Assembly: GCA_945892755.1 (NCBI GenBank)
Contig: CAMDDO010000009.1
Span: forward strand, 1 to 53,799
Origin: Rhizobium sp. Q54
GTDB taxonomy: Bacteria > Pseudomonadota > Alphaproteobacteria > UBA828
Reading direction: 5' to 3'
Length of the DNA: 53,799 nt
Within the stretch, counting starts at the first letter, position 1. Each line of letters starts with the position of its first letter. Below, piece after piece: positions 42,525 through 49,533 of the stretch. A program made the position numbers and the translations under genes. The notes under the pieces were generated by a model. That model searched no databases. It was not told the origin of the DNA and saw only the letters and a program-made list of their open reading frames with translations.

Positions 42525-42553
42525 ATTATTCGCTGGGATCGCCCAGGATTCAA
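42525..42553 (-). promoter_or_regulatory. Sigma70-type promoter of the thi operon
   Basis: Minus strand: TTGAAT (-35) at 42553-42548 and AATAAT (-10) at 42530-42525, exactly 17 bases apart. Transcription would start near 42517, right at the 5' edge of the TPP riboswitch. Confidence 0.6.
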
Positions 42554-42567
42554 GGCTGCCGGCCGGC

Positions 42568-42581
42568 ATTCGTTTACGAAT
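42568..42581. promoter_or_regulatory. Perfect inverted repeat upstream of the thi promoter
   Basis: ATTCGT-TT-ACGAAT is a perfect 6-bp palindrome with a 2-base centre, 15 bases upstream of the thi -35 box and about 64 bases before the divergent small gene. It could be a repressor or activator site for either side. No known consensus assigned. Confidence 0.35.
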
Positions 42582-42644
42582 AATTCACCCTCGAATAGGC
42601 ATTCTTAACGCGAATGTTAGACCATCACAGAGCGGAGGGGGCTT

Positions 42645-42905
42645 ATGCGGCTTCTCTTTGTGCCCCGGTCTGGTACGCGCCTTGACGCGGAATTCGGGGG
42701 CCACTTGTTTACTTTGTTTTTCGACAGCGCGGACATCGCCGCGCCCGTTCCAGACGGGCGTTGGATGCTCGGCGTCGATGGCGAGATCGTTTCGAGCTTT
42801 GGCAGCTTGAACCAGGCCAAGCACGCGGCGGAGCAATTCGCCACCGGTCTCAATCTGGGTCCTGGATCGGGCAGCCTGGAGCAGGTGATCGCCAATCGGA
42901 TTTGA
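42645..42905 (+). CDS. Hypothetical protein, 86 residues
   Basis: ATG 42645 with a strong GGAGGGGG RBS 5 bases upstream. No signal peptide or membrane segment. A central beta-like stretch (WMLGVDGEIVSSFGSLNQAK) is followed by a short helix and a flexible Gly-rich end (NLGPGSGS). No family recognised. It stands 58 bases ahead of the HTH regulator and may be co-transcribed with it. Confidence 0.55.
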   Translation: MRLLFVPRSGTRLDAEFGGHLFTLFFDSADIAAPVPDGRWMLGVDGEIVSSFGSLNQAKHAAEQFATGLNLGPGSGSLEQVIANRI

Positions 42906-42963
42906 ACCGGCGGAGCGGCCGCAGGACAAAGCCGCGCGCCAGCCTTGGGCGGAGAAGACTGCG

Positions 42964-43410
42964 ATGGAAAAGGATGTTGCGCGCCACCTTATCGAAGCGC
43001 GCGCCAGGCTCGGTTTGACGCAAGATGAATTCGCGGCGCGCATTGGCGTCAGCCAGGGCGCCGTCTCGCGCTGGGAGAAGGGCCGCCATCGGCCCAACCC
43101 GGAGGTGATGATACGCTTGGGAGAGCTCTCCGGCGCGGCGCCTCCGGTGCTCAAGCTCAGTGGCGCCTCGCCCGCCGGCCCGTTGACGGTCGCCGGGCGA
43201 CTCGGCGCGGGCCGCTCGCGCCTGCGCTTCCGCCCGATCGAGGAGCCGCGGCGACGCCTGAGCGATCTGGTGGAGGCGTCGATCGTCTGCGCGCGGCGCA
43301 CCGGCAAGCATGACTTGGCGGGCGCGCTTCAGCCGATTCTCGAGCGTTGCCATGAGACCGATCGCCGTCATCCGCAGGGTCTCCGGGCCGATGACGCGAC
43401 CTCTCACTGA
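42964..43410 (+). CDS. Cro/CI-type helix-turn-helix regulator
   Basis: 148 residues, ATG 42964. Residues about 5-60 are an HTH_3 domain: VARHLIEARARLGLTQDEFA, then the turn and recognition helix IGVSQGAVSRWEKGRHRP. A Gly/Ser/Arg-rich linker follows, then a C-terminal helical part (LSDLVEASIVCARRTGKHDL) of unknown role. It could bind the ATTCGT palindrome upstream, but this is only a guess. The DUF192 gene begins 9 bases after its stop, suggesting one operon. Confidence 0.82.
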   Translation: MEKDVARHLIEARARLGLTQDEFAARIGVSQGAVSRWEKGRHRPNPEVMIRLGELSGAAPPVLKLSGASPAGPLTVAGRLGAGRSRLRFRPIEEPRRRLSDLVEASIVCARRTGKHDLAGALQPILERCHETDRRHPQGLRADDATSH

Positions 43411-43419
43411 CCGCCTTCG

Positions 43420-43902
43420 ATGCCCAACTGCCTGAGGGCGAGGTTGTGGCTGGGCGTCGCGCTGCTTCTATCCGGGGCGCTCACGGCACAGGCAAGTGCC
43501 GCCGAAGCGCCCTTGGCGACGATTCCGGTCACGATCGAAACCGCCAACGGAACCCGCGTTATTCAGGCCGAAGTTGCGTGCAAGCTTGAGGACCGGATGC
43601 GCGGTCTGATGGGCCGCGAGTCGCTGGCGCCCGATTCCGGCATGATCTTTTTCCTGCCCAAGCCCCGCCCCATGCGCATGTGGATGAAGGACACGCCGCT
43701 CGCGCTGGACCTCGTGTTTTTCGATAAAGATCGAAAAATCATACTTCTGGCGAGAAACGCTACACCGAATAGCGAGGCAATTGTCGAGTCGGGCGGCGCC
43801 GTCATTGGCGTGCTCGAGATCGCTGGCGGGCGGGCCACCGAGATCGGAATCTCCCCTGGCGACAGGCTCCTATATAGTTATCCTCAGGGCACCTGTGAAT
43901 AG
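43420..43902 (+). CDS. DUF192 family secreted protein
   Basis: 160 residues, ATG 43420. A signal peptide (LWLGVALLLSGALTAQASA, cleavage near 28) precedes the DUF192 domain: VACKLEDRMRGLMGRESLA, MIFFLPKPRPMRMWMKDTPL split by the Pro, LDLVFFDKDRKII and VLEIAGGRATEIGISPGD. DUF192 proteins are small, widely conserved and of unknown biochemical role. Likely periplasmic. It precedes the tRNA-Pro gene, with a 224-base gap that contains a copy of a repeated element. Confidence 0.88.
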   Translation: MPNCLRARLWLGVALLLSGALTAQASAAEAPLATIPVTIETANGTRVIQAEVACKLEDRMRGLMGRESLAPDSGMIFFLPKPRPMRMWMKDTPLALDLVFFDKDRKIILLARNATPNSEAIVESGGAVIGVLEIAGGRATEIGISPGDRLLYSYPQGTCE

Positions 43903-44052
43903 CGGGGATTATTCGATCCCGAATACGGGCCGCCCGGCGCGAATACACCATGAAGGTTTGTCGTGGCCGGTGGCCTTGCTTTCGCCGAGGCCGCGCGATA
44001 ATACCAAGCCGCGATGAGCTTGGCCTAGCGGCTTGGCCGGCGCGGCCGCGCC

Positions 44053-44107
44053 GCGCGCGCCCGGCGCTTGAGGGAGCCTCGATGGTCGGCCACGATCTCG
44101 CGGCCTA
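44053..44107. repeat. Dispersed element B, copy 1
   Basis: This stretch (GCGCGCGCCCGGCGCTTGAG, then GGAGCCTCGATGGTCGGCCA, CGATCTCGCGGCCTAA) matches 47259-47315 at about 45 of 57 positions by my alignment. It lies 20 bases before the tRNA-Pro gene. A CCTAGCGG block upstream also has a partner (CCTAGGCGG) ahead of the second copy, so the element may be about 100 bases long. Confidence 0.55.
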
Positions 44108-44126
44108 AACCAAGTCAGGCGCGGAC

Positions 44127-44203
44127 CGGGGTGTGGCGCAGTCTGGTAGCGCATCTGCTTTGGGAGCAGAGGGTCGCTGGTTCGAATCCAGTCACCCCGA
44201 CCA
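44127..44203 (+). tRNA. tRNA-Pro (TGG)
   Basis: 77 bases with encoded CCA. The acceptor arms CGGGGTG and CACCCCG pair; the D arm contains GGCGCAGTCTGGTAGCGC; the anticodon stem TCTGC/GCAGA holds the loop TTTGGGA with anticodon TGG; the T arm is CTGGTTCGAATCCAG. All arms pair well. Confidence 0.96.
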
Positions 44204-44265
44204 CCCACAAGGGCGAAGCGAGGCTCTTGATACCGAGCCCCGAGGCGAGGAGCGGAAGCGAGGCC

Positions 44266-44553
44266 ATGGAGGTCAAGATCTATCAGCCGGCCAAGACGGC
44301 CATGCAGTCAGGCCGGGCCAAGACGCAGGATTGGGTGATCGAGTTCGTCTGCGACGAGCCGACGCCGATCGACGGCCTGATGGGCTGGACCGGCTCGCGC
44401 GATACGCGCAACCAGCTTCAGCTCCGCTTCGCGAGCAAGAACGAAGCGGTCGCCTATGCCCGCCGCCAGCGCTACAGCTATTCGGTCGAGGAACCGCATG
44501 GCCGCCTGGTGCGGCCGAAATCCTATGCCGAGAATTTCACGCGCCGCGACTGA
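44266..44553 (+). CDS. NDUFS4-like ETC complex I accessory subunit
   Basis: 95 residues from ATG 44266 with a GGAAGCGAGG upstream context. Family marks: MEVKIYQPAKTAMQSGRAKT, WVIEFVCDE, GWTGSRDTRNQLQLRFASK split before the Lys, EAVAYARRQ and RPKSYAENF. It matches the mitochondrial NDUFS4 (18 kDa) core, an accessory subunit of NADH dehydrogenase found in Alphaproteobacteria and mitochondria. It supports the taxonomic call. Usually cytosolic-side of complex I. Confidence 0.9.
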   Translation: MEVKIYQPAKTAMQSGRAKTQDWVIEFVCDEPTPIDGLMGWTGSRDTRNQLQLRFASKNEAVAYARRQRYSYSVEEPHGRLVRPKSYAENFTRRD

Positions 44554-44572
44554 ACGCGCGAAACGGGCCGGC

Positions 44573-44989
44573 TCAGCAGCCCTTGTCCTTGTCGCACAGG
44601 CCGAAATAGACGCCGGCATTGCTGTAGGAGCGATCGGCCTCGGCCCACCAATCGCGCGCGACGCTGCCGCGCAACTCGCCCGGCACCGCCTTGTTGTTCT
44701 TCGGCGCATCGAGATAGGCCTGGGCGCGTTGGTCGCCATTGGCGGCCGCCTTGCCCCACCAGAATTTCGCCTTGGCGTCGTCCTGTTCGACGCCTTCGCC
44801 CCAGTGATACATGTTGCCGAGCACGCGCTGCGCGTCGACCTTGCCGGCCTCGGCGTGGGCGGTCATCACCTCGGGCGTGACCGCGGTGCCCACGCTCGAG
44901 AACGTATCGAGGTTCCGATAGCCGCTCTGCGAACAGGCGGCAAGGGCAAGGCCCGTGACCAATACGACACCAACGGCGATCGCGCGCAT
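44573..44989 (-). CDS. Sel1-repeat-like lipoprotein
   Basis: 138 residues from ATG 44989, which has GGGGGA 8 bases upstream; earlier in-frame starts exist. The N-terminus RAIAVGVVLVTGLALAAC ends in a lipobox with Cys. The following region contains one to two Sel1-like helical repeats (AEAGKVDAQRVLGNMYHWGE, then DAKAKFWWGKAAANGDQRAQ). A Cys pair at the end (LCDKDKGC) may form a disulfide. It should be a lipid-anchored periplasmic protein, perhaps a scaffold. It converges with the NDUFS4-like gene. Confidence 0.75.
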   Translation of the reverse strand: MRAIAVGVVLVTGLALAACSQSGYRNLDTFSSVGTAVTPEVMTAHAEAGKVDAQRVLGNMYHWGEGVEQDDAKAKFWWGKAAANGDQRAQAYLDAPKNNKAVPGELRGSVARDWWAEADRSYSNAGVYFGLCDKDKGC

Positions 44990-45164
44990 GCGGAAATCCC
45001 CCATCAAACGGCCGGCGACTCGACAATATCGCAAAGGTTGATCGATGGCCAGCCGAGGTAGGAGCGGGCCGTTTGGCGCCGGACCGGCGCGCGCTTGCCG
45101 GCTTCCGCCGCCAATGTGATAGTTGCGCCCAGGCGGCCGCGCGCCGCTTGTTCGCCGTTGACGG

Positions 45165-45241
<77 letters not shown>

Positions 45242-45298
45242 AATTATGACTTACGGCGGGGTCAGCCGCTGGCGAACCGAACGCCGCGAAGGTCGCGA

Positions 45299-46711
45299 TC
45301 AGAGCGTCAGCTTGTTGTTGGCGTCGAGCGCGGCCACCTTGTAGCACTCGGCGAGCGTCGGGTAGTTGAAAACCGTATCCATGAAATATTCGAGCCCGCC
45401 GCCGAGGCCGAGCACGGCCTGACCGATGTGAATGAGTTCGGTCGCGCCCGTGCCGATGACGTGGACGCCAAGCAGCTTGCGCGTCTCGGCGTGAAAAATC
45501 AGCTTCATCATGCCGGAATCATCGCCGAGAATTTGACCGCGGGCGATTTCGCGGTAGCGCGCGACGCCGGTTTCATAGGGAATCCCCGCCTTGGTCAGCG
45601 CATGCTCGGCTTGGCCGACCATCGAGATTTCCGGAATCGAATAGATGCCGATCGGAAAATGGCTCGACATCGATCCGGCGGGCGCATCGAAGGCGTGGCA
45701 GGCGGCGAGGCGCCCTTGTTCGGACGAGGTCGCGGCCAGGCTCGGATAGCCGATAATGTCGCCGGCGGCGAAGATGTGCGGCACCGCCGAGCGAAATGCC
45801 GAATCGACCTTGATTCGGCCGCGCTCATCGGCGTCGAGGCCGGCGAGTTCGAGGTTCAGTGTATCCGATGCGCCAACGCGGCCGGTGCAGGCGATCACCA
45901 GATCGCTCACCAGGCGTTTTCCGGATTCAAGGCGGACGAGCGCTTGGCGCGGTGGGCCGTCGCGGGTTTCGATTTCGGCAACTTTTTCGCCCAGACGAAA
46001 CGTCACATTGCGCTTGCGCAATTGGTAAATGAGGTCATCGACGATCTCGAAGTCGAGAAATTCGAGCGGGCGATCGCGGCCGTCGATCAGCGTCACCTTG
46101 GCACCGAGCGCTGCGAACATCGAGGCGTATTCGATCCCGATGACGCCGCAGCCGATCACCGTGATGCTGCGTGGCAGCTCGCGCAGGCGAGGGATTTCGT
46201 CGCTGGTGATGACGCATGACATATCGCCGGCGAGGCCCGTCTGGCGGTGGGCGCGCGTGCCAACCGCGATCAGCAACTTATCCGCTGTCACCTCGCGCGT
46301 GCCGTTCGACGATTGCACGATGATCGAATGCGGGCCGCTGAAGCTGGCTTTGCCGGGGATGACATCGACGCCGTTGCGGAACAATTGGTCGCGCTGAATG
46401 CGCGATTCGGTTTGCACGATCGCGCTCACGCGCGATAACAGCTTCTCCGCCGTGGCGCGCTCCTCGGGCGCTCGGTGGCCATTGCCAATATGGGGCGCGC
46501 CGAATGCTTCCCGCGACCGGCCGAAGGACAACACGGCCTCGCGAAAGGTCTTGGAGGGGATTGTGCCGGTATGTAGACAAACCCCGCCGACTTCCACCTC
46601 GCATTCAACGATGGCGACGCGCTTGCGCAGTTTCGCGGCCTGGACCGCCGCCCGTTGACCGGCCGGACCGCTGCCGATCGCGACAAGATCAAACTCGTGC
46701 GCTTGATTCAT
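45299..46711 (-). CDS. sthA: Soluble pyridine nucleotide transhydrogenase
   Basis: 470 residues from ATG 46711. FAD-binding GSGPAG at 13-18 and NAD-binding VIGCGVIGIEYASMFAALGA. The lipoamide dehydrogenase-like redox motif (GGxCxNxGCxPSK) is replaced by GGVCLHTGTIPSK, with C45 but no second Cys. This is the hallmark of SthA/UdhA, which exchanges hydride between NADPH and NAD+. The C-terminal dimer domain IGTGATELIHIGQ lacks the His-Glu pair of disulfide reductases. It would balance NADPH and NADH in the cytosol. Confidence 0.9.
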   Translation of the reverse strand: MNQAHEFDLVAIGSGPAGQRAAVQAAKLRKRVAIVECEVEVGGVCLHTGTIPSKTFREAVLSFGRSREAFGAPHIGNGHRAPEERATAEKLLSRVSAIVQTESRIQRDQLFRNGVDVIPGKASFSGPHSIIVQSSNGTREVTADKLLIAVGTRAHRQTGLAGDMSCVITSDEIPRLRELPRSITVIGCGVIGIEYASMFAALGAKVTLIDGRDRPLEFLDFEIVDDLIYQLRKRNVTFRLGEKVAEIETRDGPPRQALVRLESGKRLVSDLVIACTGRVGASDTLNLELAGLDADERGRIKVDSAFRSAVPHIFAAGDIIGYPSLAATSSEQGRLAACHAFDAPAGSMSSHFPIGIYSIPEISMVGQAEHALTKAGIPYETGVARYREIARGQILGDDSGMMKLIFHAETRKLLGVHVIGTGATELIHIGQAVLGLGGGLEYFMDTVFNYPTLAECYKVAALDANNKLTL

Positions 46712-47317
46712 GGCTCTACCGATGTGTTCCGGGTTTCGAACAGCCGATCTTAGGTGCCGATCCTTAACAACAAGGTGACGCGCGCCCGTGAACGTGGTTA
46801 CCAAAACGTTGCACGGGTCGGCCTTGAGGCGGCCATCCAGTCTTCTGGATAAAACCACGGTGCCGCCGCCGCCGGATTGCCGGGTCCACGCCCACGGCTG
46901 TCCGGTTTGGTTCGCGTAGTCCGCGATCCATCTCCAATTCGTCGTCCCACGGCTTGGCCGGGGGACCCAGAATTACTGGAAACCCGCTTGTGCCGCCGCC
47001 CCTGGATACTCCGCCTGCGCGGAGTATGACGAAGGAAAATATCCAACTTGGCGCACTTCAGATCCGTGTCCCGCTCTCCTCCAATCGAACGGAGGGACGC
47101 GGCGGTTGCGGGCCTCACGGAAGATGCCGACACCTCAACCGGAGAGCCGTGGGTCAAGCCGGCAATGACGAGAAAGAGAAGGGGGGGACCGCGCCCCGCC
47201 GCCTAGGCGGCGAAAGCCAAGCGCGTCGTGCGCCCCTGCGCGCGCCCGAGCACGCGACGCGCGCGCCCGGCGCCTGAGGGCGTCACGATGATCGGTCACG
47301 ATCATCGCGACTTAGTA
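46712..47317. other. 606-bp gap without a gene; several palindromic repeat pieces
   Basis: No reading frame here has a believable start and protein. The sequence holds parts of common proteobacterial intergenic elements: the hairpin ATACTCCGC-CTGC-GCGGAGTAT at 47006-47027 followed by TGACGA, a GCCGTGGGTCAAGCCGGCAA piece followed by TGACGA near 47145-47170, and element B at its right end. The first about 90 bases should contain the sthA promoter, but no strong boxes were found. Confidence 0.6.
47259..47315. repeat. Dispersed element B, copy 2
   Basis: GCGCGCGCCCGGCGCCTGAG, then GGCGTCACGATGATCGGTCA, CGATCATCGCGACTTAG. It matches copy 1 at 44053-44107 with few gaps. It ends 2 bases before the stop of the minus-strand oxidoreductase gene, so it may serve as its 3' end. 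Confidence 0.55.
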
Positions 47318-48328
47318 TTAGAATCCTTCGAGCACCACCTTGCCCTTGGCCTTGCCGCTTTCGATGAAGGCGTGGGCGCGCTTGAGGTTGGCCGCGTTGA
47401 TCGCGCCATAACGCTCGCCGAGCGTGGTGCGCAGGCGCCCGGCATCGACCAGCGCCGCGACCTCGTCCAAGAGCGCCCCTTGCTGGGCGATGTCCGCCGT
47501 CTCGAACATCGAGCGCGTGAACATGAACTCCCAATGCAAGGACGCGCTCTTGCGCTTCAGGAGATTGACATCGATCGCCTTCGGGTCGTCGATCACGGCG
47601 ATGCGCCCTTGCGGCTTCAACGCTTCGGCGAGCGCCGGGAAGTGCGTCTCAGTCTCGGTCAAGGCGGCGATGCAATCGACCTGCGGCGTGCCCAGCGCCT
47701 TCAATTGATCGCCGAGCGGCTTCGCATGGTCGATCACCTGATGCGCGCCGAGCGAGCGGCACCATGCGCTGGTCTCGGGCCGCGAGGCGGTCGCGATGAT
47801 GTCGAGCGCGGTCAATTGACGCGCGAGCTGAATCAGGATCGAGCCGACGCCGCCGGCGCCACCGATGATGAGCAGGCTCTGGCCCTTGCCGCCATCGCGC
47901 GCCATGCCGAGCCGGTCGAACAGCAATTCCCACGCCGTGATCGTGGTGAGCGGCAGGGCCGCCGCCTCGGCATTGGAGAGGCTCTTCGGCTTGTGCCCGA
48001 CGATACGCTCATCGACGGTTTGGTATTCGGCGTTCGAGCCCGGCCGCACCAGCGCGCCGGCGTAATAGACCTGATCGCCGGGCTTGAAGCGGCGCGCGCT
48101 TGCGCCGACCGCCTCGACCGTGCCGCACGCATCCCAGCCCAGAATGCGAGTTTCGCCGGCCGGCACCGGGAATTTGAGACGCACCTTCCAATCGACCGGG
48201 TTGACCGCGACCGCCGCGATCTTGACCAGCAGGTCGCGCGCGTCCGGCGCGGGCTTGGGCGCGTCGAAATCGACCAGCGCATTGGGATCGGTGATCGGCA
48301 GATTGGCGCGATGGCCGACGGCTTTCAT
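47318..48328 (-). CDS. Zinc-type MDR / NADPH:quinone oxidoreductase-like protein
   Basis: 336 residues, ATG 48328 overlapping the metC stop (ATGA). Medium-chain dehydrogenase/reductase: AVAVNPVDWKVR, GWDACGTVEAVG and the NADP loop GGAGGVGSILIQLARQL. The catalytic and structural zinc Cys residues of alcohol dehydrogenases are absent, which places it in the quinone-reductase/enoyl-reductase branch (ZADH-type annotation). It likely reduces quinones or enones with NADPH. Third and last in the operon with the E1-like gene and metC. Confidence 0.87.
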   Translation of the reverse strand: MKAVGHRANLPITDPNALVDFDAPKPAPDARDLLVKIAAVAVNPVDWKVRLKFPVPAGETRILGWDACGTVEAVGASARRFKPGDQVYYAGALVRPGSNAEYQTVDERIVGHKPKSLSNAEAAALPLTTITAWELLFDRLGMARDGGKGQSLLIIGGAGGVGSILIQLARQLTALDIIATASRPETSAWCRSLGAHQVIDHAKPLGDQLKALGTPQVDCIAALTETETHFPALAEALKPQGRIAVIDDPKAIDVNLLKRKSASLHWEFMFTRSMFETADIAQQGALLDEVAALVDAGRLRTTLGERYGAINAANLKRAHAFIESGKAKGKVVLEGF

Positions 48329-49533
48329 GACCTAGCTTTCCTCATTCGTTCGAAGCCTTCCTCGAGATCGGCGATCAGGTCGGCCGGGTCTTCGAGCCCG
48401 GCATGGAAGCGGAGCATCGGATATTTCGGGTCCCAGCGCGACGGGTCGGCGCGCAACAGATGCGGCTCAGTCGGCACCACCAGGCTCTCATAGCCGCCCC
48501 AGGAATAGCCCATGCCGAACAGCTTGAGGCCATCCAGCATGGCGGCGACCGCGTCGCTCGAGACCGGCTTCAGCACCACGCCGAACAGGCCGCTGGCGCC
48601 CTTGAAGTCGCGCTTCCAGATCGCGTGACCGGGGTCGTCGGGCAGCGCGGGGTAGAGCACGCGATCGACCTCGGGGCGCGCTTTGAGCCAGAGCGCGAGT
48701 TCGGTCGCGACCTCCTGATGGCGCCGCAAGCGCACGCCGAGCGTGCGCAGGCCGCGCAACGCGAGATAGATGTCGTCGGGCCCGGCCGAGAAGCCGAGCT
48801 CCTCGAAGGCGTGGCGGATCGCGGGGTAGGTTTCCTCGGTGCCGGTGACCAGGCCGAGCATGGCGTCCGAATGGCCGACGACGTATTTCGTGCCGGCCTG
48901 GATCGAGACGTCGACGCCGTGCGCGAACGGATCGAAGAACAGCGGCGAGGCCCAGGTGTTGTCCATCAGCACCGCCAAGCCCGCCGCCTTGGCGACCTTG
49001 GCAAGCGCCGGCACGTCCTGCACCTCGAAGGTGAGCGAGCCCGGCGATTCGAGGAACAGCACGCGCGTGTTCGGCTTGATCAAGCGCGCGAGCTCATTCC
49101 GCGCGATCAAGGGATCGTAGAACGTGGCTGTGATGCCGAAACGCGCCGAGGTCTTCTCGGCGAACTGGCGCGAGGGCGAATAGGCGGAATCGACCATCAA
49201 GACATGATCGCCGGCTTTCAGGAACGCGAGCAGCGCGCAGACCACGGCGGCTTTTCCCGAGCCGACGATGACCGAGCGGTAGCCGCCCTCGATCTCCGCC
49301 ACGGCCTCTTCCAGGGCGAACGTGGTCGGCGTGCCATAGCGGCCGTAAAAGACCTTGCCGGGCGCCCTGTTGCCCGGGTCCTTCAGCGCCTTCACGGTCG
49401 GGAACAGCACGGTCGAGGCGTGATAGACCGGCGGATTGACGATGCCGTGATGCGCGAACGGGTCGCGCCCGAGCACCGAAAGCTTGGTGTCGGGGCGGTA
49501 GGAGTCCTTTTTCGGATCGTCGCGCTCGGTCAT
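48325..49533 (-). CDS. metC: Cystathionine beta-lyase-like PLP enzyme
   Basis: 402 residues, ATG 49533 overlapping the stop of the upstream gene. Cys/Met metabolism fold-I PLP enzyme: FYGRYGTPTTFALEEAVAEI, IVGSGKAAVVCAL, LFLESPGSLTFEVQDV and the PLP Lys K216 in QAGTKYVVGHSD. SPGS and SAGPDDIYLALRGLRT are typical of MetC from proteobacteria. It cleaves cystathionine to homocysteine, pyruvate and ammonia, and may degrade cysteine. ATGA overlaps on both sides tie it to its neighbours. Confidence 0.88.
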   Translation of the reverse strand: MTERDDPKKDSYRPDTKLSVLGRDPFAHHGIVNPPVYHASTVLFPTVKALKDPGNRAPGKVFYGRYGTPTTFALEEAVAEIEGGYRSVIVGSGKAAVVCALLAFLKAGDHVLMVDSAYSPSRQFAEKTSARFGITATFYDPLIARNELARLIKPNTRVLFLESPGSLTFEVQDVPALAKVAKAAGLAVLMDNTWASPLFFDPFAHGVDVSIQAGTKYVVGHSDAMLGLVTGTEETYPAIRHAFEELGFSAGPDDIYLALRGLRTLGVRLRRHQEVATELALWLKARPEVDRVLYPALPDDPGHAIWKRDFKGASGLFGVVLKPVSSDAVAAMLDGLKLFGMGYSWGGYESLVVPTEPHLLRADPSRWDPKYPMLRFHAGLEDPADLIADLEEGFERMRKARS

